Shown here: piece by piece, positions 30,845-38,185 of the stretch
Numbering within the stretch: the first letter of the stretch is position 1
Layout: every line of letters starts with the position of its first letter
Origin: an uncultured Alphaproteobacteria bacterium
Lineage (GTDB): Bacteria; Pseudomonadota; Alphaproteobacteria; Rhodobacterales; Rhodobacteraceae
Length of the DNA stretch: 64,000 nucleotides
Reading direction: 5' to 3'
Assembly: GCA_902537415.1 (NCBI GenBank)
Contig: CACBBC010000004.1
Span: forward strand, 25,256 to 89,255
The notes under the pieces: generated by a model
The model's database searches: none
The model's input: only the letters and a program-made list of their open reading frames with translations
Told to the model about the DNA's origin: nothing
Made by a program: the position numbers and the translations under genes

Positions 30845-32431
30845 ATGCGAGACTTTCAAAAACCTGAACGCTCTGAAGTATTTTCATCAAATGGAATGAT
30901 AGCTACTTCTCACCCCCTCGCTGCAAAAATAGGGCTTGACGCTATGAGTAAAGGAGGAAACGCGATCGATGCCGCTATTACTAGTGCCCTTATGCTAGTT
31001 TTATGTGAACCACAGTCTACTGGTCTATTTGGAGATGCATTTGCAATTATTAAAACAAAAAAATCTAAAAACATCTTTGGTTTAAATGGGTCTGGCAAGG
31101 CGCCGATGAATTTGACCAGTGACACTTTGCTTTCAAAAAACATGGAGAAGATACCTTTAAATAGCGCCCACTCTGTTACTGTTCCAGGTGCAGTATCTCT
31201 ATTTGAAGAGGTTGCAAATAAATTTGGTAACTTAGGTTTAAAAGAACTATGTACTCAACCAATAAAGTACGCTGAAGAAGGTGTGGTAGTCAGCCCCCGT
31301 GTTTCCTTTGACTGGGAGACACACAGAGAGAAGCTTATTGGATCCTCTGAGAAGTTTTATCTTAGTTCTGGGAGACCATATAGAGCTGGTTCTTTATTTA
31401 GAGCACCTATGCAGGCAGAAGTATTAAGACAAATAGCAGCTCAGGGCTCAAAGGGTTTTTATCAGTCAGATATTACGGTTGACCTTGTAAAGTCTTTACA
31501 GGAATTAGGCGGAGTACATACCCTTGCTGACTTCGAAGATGTTAGTCCTCAATATGTTGAGCCAATATATGCAGATCTAAAAGATGGAAGTACATTAATC
31601 GAATTACCTCCAAACGGACAGGGTATAACCGCTATAATGATGAAAAAGTTAATGGAATTATGTCATATTGAACGATTTAAAGCTGACTCCTTTGAAAGAG
31701 TTCACTTAGAGGCTGAAATAGCTAAAATAGCATATTCTGCGAGAAATAATTTTATTGGAGATCCAAATTTTTCAAAAATTAAACAAAGTATATTTACAGA
31801 TGAAACGTATTTAAAAAAATTGTCGAGAGAGCTCTGCTTTGGAGAATTATTAAGCGATAATCTCGAAGACGACTTTTTTATGCGAAATAAAGATACTGTC
31901 TTAATATGTGCAGCTGATAATGAGGGAAACGCTATATCTCTCATTTTCTCGACTTTTCATGCGTTTGGATCGGGGTTATGTTCTAGAAAATATGGATTAC
32001 TTTTTCATAATCGTGGCGCTGGCTTTACTTTAAAGAAAAATCACGCAAATGAACTATTAGGTGGCAAAAGGCCTTTACACACAATAATCCCCGCTATTCT
32101 AAAAGAAAAGAACGGCAGCATAATGCCATTTGGTGTTATGGGTGGTCAATATCAAGCTAATGGTCACGCAAGAATTCTAAGCAATATAAAAGACTATGGT
32201 ATGGAATTTCAAGAGGCCTTAAACTTTCCGAGAAGCTTTTATTTTGATGGTGTATTAAACTTGGAGAGAGGTTACCCAAAAGCTACAAGAGAAAAACTAT
32301 CCCAAATGGGTTATAAAATAGAGGAGGCAACTATCCCCATAGGCGGTGCGCAATTGGTACGATTAGACTCCTCTGGTGTACTTATAGGGGCATCGGACCC
32401 CAGAAAAGACGGCTGTGCGCTAGGATATTAG
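30845..32431 (+). CDS. Gamma-glutamyltransferase-family Ntn hydrolase, cytoplasmic type (GGT/HpxW-like)
   Basis: A 528-residue GGT-superfamily protein. MIATSHPLAAKIGLDAMSKGGNAIDAAI is the N-terminal family region (split here as SHPLAAKIGLD and GGNAIDAAI), and the predicted self-cleavage nucleophile is Thr351 in NKDTVL, just before DNEGNAISL. There is no signal peptide, unlike classical periplasmic GGT, so an HpxW-like amidohydrolase of cytoplasmic amide or oxamate substrates is possible. The substrate cannot be assigned. It starts 9 bases after the DUF2794 stop. Confidence 0.82.
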   Translation: MRDFQKPERSEVFSSNGMIATSHPLAAKIGLDAMSKGGNAIDAAITSALMLVLCEPQSTGLFGDAFAIIKTKKSKNIFGLNGSGKAPMNLTSDTLLSKNMEKIPLNSAHSVTVPGAVSLFEEVANKFGNLGLKELCTQPIKYAEEGVVVSPRVSFDWETHREKLIGSSEKFYLSSGRPYRAGSLFRAPMQAEVLRQIAAQGSKGFYQSDITVDLVKSLQELGGVHTLADFEDVSPQYVEPIYADLKDGSTLIELPPNGQGITAIMMKKLMELCHIERFKADSFERVHLEAEIAKIAYSARNNFIGDPNFSKIKQSIFTDETYLKKLSRELCFGELLSDNLEDDFFMRNKDTVLICAADNEGNAISLIFSTFHAFGSGLCSRKYGLLFHNRGAGFTLKKNHANELLGGKRPLHTIIPAILKEKNGSIMPFGVMGGQYQANGHARILSNIKDYGMEFQEALNFPRSFYFDGVLNLERGYPKATREKLSQMGYKIEEATIPIGGAQLVRLDSSGVLIGASDPRKDGCALGY

Positions 32432-32438
32432 TTAGCTA

Positions 32439-32765
32439 TCAATGCATTATATCAGATAAAAGATATCTTCCTTCCGACAAGCTACCGAATAGTTGCTTCA
32501 CCTCAGGGTGCCCAACTGGTTCTCCACTGTCATCGTACAGTAAGTTTTGTTCCGACACGTAGGCGATATAATAACTTGAATCGTTTTCAGCCAAAAGATG
32601 ATAAAATGGTTGATCCTTTTTAGGCCTATGATTTTCTGGGATAGAGTTCCACCATTCTTCTGTATTATCAAAAGTAGGATCTACATCAAATATAACTCCT
32701 CTAAAAGGGTGTATTCGATGCTTTACAACCTCGCCTATCGAAAATTTTGCATTTCTATTAAGCAT
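32439..32765 (-). CDS. hspQ: Heat shock protein HspQ (YccV-like hemimethylated-DNA-binding domain)
   Basis: A 108-residue YccV-domain protein. KFSIGEVVKHRIHPFRGVIFDVDP and DQPFYHLLAENDSSYYIAYVSE (read in two parts) are the conserved family regions. In enterobacteria HspQ is a specificity factor for Lon. It converges with the GGT-like gene across a 7-base gap. Confidence 0.9.
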   Translation of the reverse strand: MLNRNAKFSIGEVVKHRIHPFRGVIFDVDPTFDNTEEWWNSIPENHRPKKDQPFYHLLAENDSSYYIAYVSEQNLLYDDSGEPVGHPEVKQLFGSLSEGRYLLSDIMH

Positions 32766-32877
32766 TTTTTTACCTTTTAGACCAAAACCTTTGACTTTTA
32801 AATAATCGAATTTAAAAAAGTTACAAGTGATAAGATAAATATTAAATTAACTAGCAATCCAAATACAATAACTTTCT

Positions 32878-33453
32878 ATGCTAAAAAAAACTTTTTTCAT
32901 TTTTATAGCTTTCAATTATCTCGTTATATCTGGCTGCATGAATGTTCCAAACAATCAAGGGGACGCATGCTCAATAATAAAGCAGAAGAAAAGCTGGAGA
33001 TCTGCGTTAAAGAGGACTGAAAGAAAATGGGGGGTCAGCCCAGGAATGCAACTTGCATTTATAAAAACAGAATCTAATTTCAGACCGACTGCTCGCACTC
33101 AAAGAAAATATTTTCTCGGGGTCATTCCCTCAGGTAGGATTTCATCAGCCTACGGATATTCTCAAGCACTTGATGGAACGTGGAAAGAATATAAAAAAAG
33201 CACTGGACACAAATACCATAGAAGATCTAATTTCGCACACTCTACAAACTTTATCGGATGGTATATAAACAAATCTAATAGATTATTAGGAATATCAAAA
33301 AGCAATGCATATCTTCAATATCTTGCATATCACCAAGGTCAGGCAGGATTTAAAACGGGAGCGTACAAAAATAAAAAAGCTCTATTAGAAGTGGCAAAAA
33401 AAACAGCACTTAGTAAAAAAATATTCGATAGGCAACTTAAAAAGTGTATGTAG
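32878..33453 (+). CDS. Lytic transglycosylase (SLT domain) lipoprotein
   Basis: A 191-residue lipoprotein with a signal peptide ending in lipobox VISGC (Cys20). The SLT fold follows: FIKTESNFRPTAR carries the catalytic Glu, then SSAYGYSQALDGTW and YLAYHQGQAGF, the conserved motifs 2 and 3 of family-1-like transglycosylases. It probably cleaves peptidoglycan at the outer-membrane face. Confidence 0.88.
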   Translation: MLKKTFFIFIAFNYLVISGCMNVPNNQGDACSIIKQKKSWRSALKRTERKWGVSPGMQLAFIKTESNFRPTARTQRKYFLGVIPSGRISSAYGYSQALDGTWKEYKKSTGHKYHRRSNFAHSTNFIGWYINKSNRLLGISKSNAYLQYLAYHQGQAGFKTGAYKNKKALLEVAKKTALSKKIFDRQLKKCM

Positions 33454-33467
33454 CTCTTAAATTAGGG

Positions 33468-33495
33468 TTGACTAGACTCACATGTGTTTATAACG
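33468..33495 (+). promoter_or_regulatory. Possible promoter of the F0 ATP synthase operon
   Basis: TTGACT (33468-33473) is followed after 15 bases by TATAAC (33489-33494), 34 bases upstream of atpI. The spacer is shorter than ideal. Confidence 0.33.
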
Positions 33496-33528
33496 TTCAC
33501 TTAGTTAAAAACACAAAGAACATTTATA

Positions 33529-33822
33529 ATGAAAGAATCCTCCAAAAAAGACAATTTGGATAAACTGGACAAAAAAATAGAGGAATTTAAGTCTAAAAAA
33601 GAGGAAAACAGACCCCAACGGCTGAAAGTTCAAAACGACGGATGGAGAATGGTAATTGAGCTTGTGACAGGAATGGTTTTAGGGGTTAGCTTAGGAATGG
33701 CACTTGATTATATTGTGGGGAGTGAACCCATATTTTTGATAGTATTTTCTCTACTTGGCTTTATGGCTGGAGTTAAAACAATGATAGCTACAGCAAAAAA
33801 AATGAATGAAACAAATAACTGA
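33529..33822 (+). CDS. atpI: F0F1 ATP synthase assembly protein AtpI
   Basis: A 97-residue protein with a charged N-terminus and two hydrophobic helices (MVIELVTGMVLGVSLGMALD and PIFLIVFSLLGFMAGV). AtpI helps c-ring assembly. It heads the atpI-B-E-F'-F operon, 14 bases before atpB. Confidence 0.9.
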   Translation: MKESSKKDNLDKLDKKIEEFKSKKEENRPQRLKVQNDGWRMVIELVTGMVLGVSLGMALDYIVGSEPIFLIVFSLLGFMAGVKTMIATAKKMNETNN

Positions 33823-33836
33823 TGATACATAAATAG

Positions 33837-34580
33837 ATGGAAAAACAATCAGCTTTTAATATTTACCCTATGGATCAATTCATTATCGACCCTATTCTTA
33901 CAGGGGACAGCTTGGAATGGTATTCTTTTACAAACCAAGCGTTATGGATGCTGATAAGTCTGGTGTCGATCTCATTCGTCTTTATTTACGGATCGCGAAA
34001 GCATCAGTTAGTGCCTGGTCGGCTACAATCTATTGCCGAGCTACTGTATTTCTTCATTAGAGATATGATCATCGATATAGCAGGACAGGAAGGGCTGAGA
34101 TACTTCCCCTATATATTTACACTTTTTATTCTAATATTGTTTGGGAACGTTCTGGGGCTATTACCTTACAGTTTTACCTATACCAGTCATATCGCTGTAA
34201 CCGGGTTTCTAGCACTTTCCGTATTTGTTGCAGTTACAATAATCGGCTTTGTGAAGAATGGGCTTGGATTTTTGAGCCTATTTTGGATAAGTAGTGCCCC
34301 ATTAGCTTTAAGGCCAATACTTCTAATAATAGAAGTGATATCATATTTTGTAAGACCCGTGAGCCACTCTATCAGACTCGCCGGTAACATGATGGCTGGA
34401 CACGCAGTGATAAAGGTATTTGCAGGCTTTGCTGGGGCCTTGGGACTAGGCGCAATAGCGCCTATATTCGCGATTACAGCAGTTTACGGTTTAGAAATGC
34501 TTGTTGTAGTAATACAGGCTTATGTGTTTACTATATTAACCTGTGTTTATTTAAATGATGCTTTGCATCCGGGTCACTAA
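33837..34580 (+). CDS. atpB: ATP synthase F0 subunit a
   Basis: A 247-residue membrane subunit forming the proton half-channels. The essential Arg is in [31 protein letters not shown] is the other conserved segment. It is the second gene of the F0 operon; F1 genes are not in the window, as is usual in alphaproteobacteria. Confidence 0.96.
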   Translation: MEKQSAFNIYPMDQFIIDPILTGDSLEWYSFTNQALWMLISLVSISFVFIYGSRKHQLVPGRLQSIAELLYFFIRDMIIDIAGQEGLRYFPYIFTLFILILFGNVLGLLPYSFTYTSHIAVTGFLALSVFVAVTIIGFVKNGLGFLSLFWISSAPLALRPILLIIEVISYFVRPVSHSIRLAGNMMAGHAVIKVFAGFAGALGLGAIAPIFAITAVYGLEMLVVVIQAYVFTILTCVYLNDALHPGH

Positions 34581-34607
34581 TTATAATTTTTTAAAAGGAG
34601 CAATATT

Positions 34608-34847
34608 ATGGTTGATGGAAACTTAGTAGAAATGGGAAAGCTTATAGGAGCAGGTCTCGCTTGCACAGGAATGGGCGGGGCAGCGATAGGAGTTGGACAC
34701 GTAGTAGGAAATTTCCTCTCGGGAGCACTAAGAAACCCAAGCGCGGCCTCTGGTCAGACTGCTACAATGTTTATCGGTATCGCATTTGCAGAAGCTTTAG
34801 GAATTTTTAGCTTTTTAGTTGCATTACTACTCATGTATGCAATGTAA
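34608..34847 (+). CDS. atpE: ATP synthase F0 subunit c
   Basis: A 79-residue hairpin proteolipid with two membrane helices, a polar loop at RNP (42-44) and the ion-binding carboxylate Glu62 in IAFAEALG. The glycine-rich first helix and absence of an Na+-type Gln suggest H+ coupling. AAAAGGAG ribosome site. Confidence 0.97.
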   Translation: MVDGNLVEMGKLIGAGLACTGMGGAAIGVGHVVGNFLSGALRNPSAASGQTATMFIGIAFAEALGIFSFLVALLLMYAM

Positions 34848-34864
34848 CTAAATACTAATACTAA

Positions 34865-35335
34865 ATGGCTTCCAATTCAGATAACAGCTCGGTGGGGATG
34901 CCTCAACTAGATTTCTCCACCTTCCCTAACCAAATATTTTGGTTGGTTGTTTTTTGTGTGGTTTTGTTCGCCATTGTGAAGTTTTTTATTATTCCACGGA
35001 TGGAGGATATTTTCGCAAATCGAAGAAAAATTATCGATGGAAATATAGCAAAAGCTGAGGAAATTAGGCTAAGAGTGAGTGAGATAGAGAAACATATAGA
35101 GGAGGAACTTCAAAAAGCTAAATCTCAATGCGATGAAATTATGAATGCTAGTGGAAACAATATTAAAGAACAAATGGCCTTAGCATTAGAAGATAGTAAA
35201 ATCGCTACTACTCAACTAATAAGTGAAGCAGAAGGAAGGTTGAAAGAGCTTAGAGATGGCTCTGAGGCTGCAATTGAAAAAATATCAGAAGAATTAGCCT
35301 CCGTAATAATTAGTAAGATTTCCAGAGGGAAGTAG
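34865..35335 (+). CDS. atpF': ATP synthase F0 subunit b'
   Basis: A 156-residue stator subunit with one N-terminal membrane helix (IFWLVVFCVVLFAIVKFFII) followed by PRMEDIFANRRKIIDGNIAKA and a long charged coiled coil. Alphaproteobacteria carry both b' and b, as here. Confidence 0.93.
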   Translation: MASNSDNSSVGMPQLDFSTFPNQIFWLVVFCVVLFAIVKFFIIPRMEDIFANRRKIIDGNIAKAEEIRLRVSEIEKHIEEELQKAKSQCDEIMNASGNNIKEQMALALEDSKIATTQLISEAEGRLKELRDGSEAAIEKISEELASVIISKISRGK

Positions 35336-35341
35336 GTTAAA

Positions 35342-35950
35342 ATGAAAGTATTCAGACAACTCAGATTAAACATTAAAGCTTTACAGATAACGCTACCTGT
35401 TTTTACCTTTACTTGTGGGATAAGTTATGCTGCTGGCTCAAAAAAATTAATTAGTTTAGATAACACAGATTTTGTCGTTTTAATTTCCTTTTTGATATTT
35501 GTGGGCGTCTTGGTATATTTTAAAGTACCCTCCATTGTTGGAGCTTTCCTAGATAAGAGATCTAATGATATTCATAACGAAATTGAGAAGGCTGGAGAAA
35601 TATTGGAAGAAGCAAAGAAAATTCTTTCCTCGATTGAGGCTGATCACATAAGAACAAGTGAAACGATTGGACAAATGGTACAAAATGCTAAATCTCGAGC
35701 AGGAGAGGACGAAGAAAAGGCCAAAAAAAATATTGAAGAACTAATGAAAAATAAACTCATTTCTGCCGAAGGACAAGTAATGTCAAGTGAAAGAAAAATC
35801 TTGGAGGAGATAGAAAGTCGCGCAATAGATTTGAGCATTGAAAAAGTGCGAATGAAGTTATCCAAAAGCTTATCAAGTAGTGATTATGATAACCAGTTTG
35901 ACTCATCCATCCAGTCAATAGAAAAAGGTTTGAAGAAAGTTTACAGTTAG
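35342..35950 (+). CDS. atpF: ATP synthase F0 subunit b
   Basis: A 202-residue b subunit. A signal-like N-terminal hydrophobic stretch ending near GISYAAGS precedes the usual membrane helix (DFVVLISFLIFVGVLVYF), then VPSIVGAFLDKRSNDI and a coiled-coil tail. Two-segment N-termini occur in Rhodobacterales b subunits. Last gene of the F0 operon. Confidence 0.92.
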   Translation: MKVFRQLRLNIKALQITLPVFTFTCGISYAAGSKKLISLDNTDFVVLISFLIFVGVLVYFKVPSIVGAFLDKRSNDIHNEIEKAGEILEEAKKILSSIEADHIRTSETIGQMVQNAKSRAGEDEEKAKKNIEELMKNKLISAEGQVMSSERKILEEIESRAIDLSIEKVRMKLSKSLSSSDYDNQFDSSIQSIEKGLKKVYS

Positions 35951-36017
35951 AGCTTTAGGAAAACTTTCTAAATTTTATTTAAGTCGTTCATCCTTTAAAA
36001 AGAAAATTACGATCCTT

Positions 36018-37007
36018 ATGATAGTTACTAAAAAATACAGTGTGACAGCAATAGGAAACGCAATGCTAGATCTCGTGTGTGAGGTACCCGACCAGTTTCT
36101 TAGCCAAGAAGGAATATCGAAAGGAGTTATGAATCTAGTATCCAGGGAAAGATCAAATAATATTTTAAAATTAGTTCGACCAATCAAAGAGACTGCGGGA
36201 GGATCTGCAGCCAATACAATTTCAACTCTCGCAAAGCTAGGTTTAAAAACTGGTTATATAGGAAAAATTGCTGATGACCCTAAAGGTAAGTTATTCAAAA
36301 AAGATTTGTTAGCCAACTCAATATTTTATAACACTGAATTTCTGGATAAAGACTATACTGAAACAACTGGTAAGTGCATTGTTTTGATCACGCCTGATAA
36401 AGAAAGGACAATGAATACTTATCTTGGAGCTACAGAATTTCTCACCGATATTGATATAGATGAAGAGCTTATTGCCCAAAGTGAATGGTTATATCTTGAA
36501 GGATATCGATTTGATGGGCAAAAAAGTAAAAAGGCTTTTTATAAAGCTATTGAAATCGCGAAAAAAAATAAAACAAAAATTGCGCTTACTCTGTCTGATA
36601 GTTTTTGTGTTGATAGACATCGATCTGATTTTATCTATCTCTTAAATGTGTCCGCAGACATGGTGTTTTGTAATGAGGATGAATTAAAATCGCTTTACCA
36701 AATTGATGATATTAAAAGGGCCAAGGGATTTATTGATGACTCCATAAGTTGCTTGGCCTGTACTTGTGCAGAAAGGGGTGCTTATTTATTTCATGGGTCA
36801 TCTACAAGCGAAATTTCAACAAACAAAGTAGATGTAGTCGATACCACGGGAGCGGGGGATAGTTTTGCTGCAGGATTTTTATATGGACTTTCTAAAAATT
36901 TTAGCTTTGAAAAGTGTGCTGCTTTTGGAAATGTTATTGCCGGTGAAGTGCTAAAAGTTTACGGCCCTAGGGTAGAAAAAAGTTTGAAGAACGTGGTTAT
37001 ACGTTAG
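36018..37007 (+). CDS. PfkB-family carbohydrate/adenosine kinase
   Basis: A 329-residue ribokinase-fold kinase. The N-terminal glycine-rich signature is TAGGSAANTISTLAKLGLK and the catalytic base lies in DTTGAGDSFAAGFLYGL. Similar alphaproteobacterial proteins are annotated adenosine kinase, which fits the nearby nucleoside-type importer, but the substrate is not proven. It converges on an ABC ATPase with a 3-base gap. Confidence 0.85.
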   Translation: MIVTKKYSVTAIGNAMLDLVCEVPDQFLSQEGISKGVMNLVSRERSNNILKLVRPIKETAGGSAANTISTLAKLGLKTGYIGKIADDPKGKLFKKDLLANSIFYNTEFLDKDYTETTGKCIVLITPDKERTMNTYLGATEFLTDIDIDEELIAQSEWLYLEGYRFDGQKSKKAFYKAIEIAKKNKTKIALTLSDSFCVDRHRSDFIYLLNVSADMVFCNEDELKSLYQIDDIKRAKGFIDDSISCLACTCAERGAYLFHGSSTSEISTNKVDVVDTTGAGDSFAAGFLYGLSKNFSFEKCAAFGNVIAGEVLKVYGPRVEKSLKNVVIR

Positions 37008-37010
37008 CGG

Positions 37011-37955
37011 CTAATTATTCTTTGTTAATAGTCTAAAAACATCAGCTAAATCGGCTTCCTCTGTTGAGAGATCAATTATTACAATTCCTTGAGATCTTAG
37101 GCAATCAAGCAATTGATCTGTTTTAATTTCATTTCTGTCATAAGAAATGGATAATTTTTGATTTTTATTTTCTTTTAAACTTGCTTTATCAGGAAGGTTT
37201 ATTTTTTTTAGATTTAAATTGCTGTATTTAATATTTATAACTTTAAGATTAACTTTAGCAAGCAAATCACTTGTGTCATTACAAGCAATTAATTCGCCCT
37301 TATTTAAGATCGCTATTTTTTCACAAAGAGCTTGAGCCTCTTCTAAATAATGAGTTGTCAAGATAATAGTTGTTCCATTTGCATTTAAATCTTTCATATA
37401 ATCCCACAACATTTCTCTCAGCTCAATATCTACCCCGGCTGTGGGCTCATCCAAAATTACTACCTTTGGCGCATGAACAAGAGCTTTACCGATAAGCAAT
37501 CTCCTCCTCATTCCACCAGAGAGGGATCTCATATAAGCGTTAGACTTTCCCTCTAAACCAAGTCTTTTTAATAACTGGTTAATATTTCTTTCTGACTTTC
37601 TTACACCGTAAAGACCTGCTTGTATATCTAGACTCTCATAGGGTGTTAAAAATGGATCAAAGTTTGTTTCTTGTGGAACTACCCCAATACTTCTCTTAAA
37701 TTCTCTTACATTGATATCCTGGTCGATATTTCTTATTTTTACTTTTCCAGATGTCTTAATTACTAGACCGGCTAATATGTTTATAAGCGTTGATTTGCCC
37801 GCGCCATTCGGTCCTAAAAGGCCAAAGAAGGCTCCTTTTTTTACTTGTAAGCTTAAATTTTTAAGGGCAACAATTGGCTCACTTTTATCATAACCTTTAT
37901 ATACCTTATGTAAATTTTGAACCTCTAGACCAAGCTCTATTAATTCTGTTCTCAT
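37011..37955 (-). CDS. ABC transporter ATP-binding protein (YadG/DrrA-like), orphan
   Basis: A 314-residue ATPase with Walker A GPNGAGKST, signature LSGGMRRRLLIGKAL and Walker B VVILDEPTAG; IILTTHYLEEAQALCE holds the switch His. A C-terminal extension of about 80 residues follows. YadG-like ATPases normally sit beside an ABC-2 permease (YadH), but none is adjacent here. Confidence 0.88.
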   Translation of the reverse strand: MRTELIELGLEVQNLHKVYKGYDKSEPIVALKNLSLQVKKGAFFGLLGPNGAGKSTLINILAGLVIKTSGKVKIRNIDQDINVREFKRSIGVVPQETNFDPFLTPYESLDIQAGLYGVRKSERNINQLLKRLGLEGKSNAYMRSLSGGMRRRLLIGKALVHAPKVVILDEPTAGVDIELREMLWDYMKDLNANGTTIILTTHYLEEAQALCEKIAILNKGELIACNDTSDLLAKVNLKVINIKYSNLNLKKINLPDKASLKENKNQKLSISYDRNEIKTDQLLDCLRSQGIVIIDLSTEEADLADVFRLLTKNN

Positions 37956-38014
37956 AATATTTACTCTTCAATTTTATATTAGTATTAGATATAAAATATG
38001 TTATTTATTTTGTC

Positions 38015-38182
38015 ATGTCGAAAGAAGTTATAATTACGAACAAAATTGTTGTTTCATGTAATGGTGATGATAGCAAAGGAAGCAATCATCCTAAAGTGTG
38101 GCTAAAAATAAAAGAGACCGAGAATTTTATCGACTGCCCTTACTGCGAGCGGAGATTCTCATATCAACCACCAAAGGAATAG
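38015..38182 (+). CDS. Zinc-finger CHCC domain protein (NDUFS6-like)
   Basis: A 55-residue protein starting MSKEVIITNKIVVSC. Putative zinc ligands are Cys in SCNGDD, His in NHPKVWL and the pair in DCPYCERRFSY, matching the zf-CHCC (C-x-H-C-x2-C) domain of mitochondrial complex I subunit NDUFS6 and its alphaproteobacterial homologues. It ends 3 bases before the polA GTG, whose ribosome site lies in its last codons. Confidence 0.85.
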   Translation: MSKEVIITNKIVVSCNGDDSKGSNHPKVWLKIKETENFIDCPYCERRFSYQPPKE

Positions 38183-38185
38183 ATT

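Noticed and set aside
35951..36017. Imperfect hairpin after atpF as an operon terminator
   Set aside because: The stem is bulged, with a tiny loop and no proper T-run; too weak to call.
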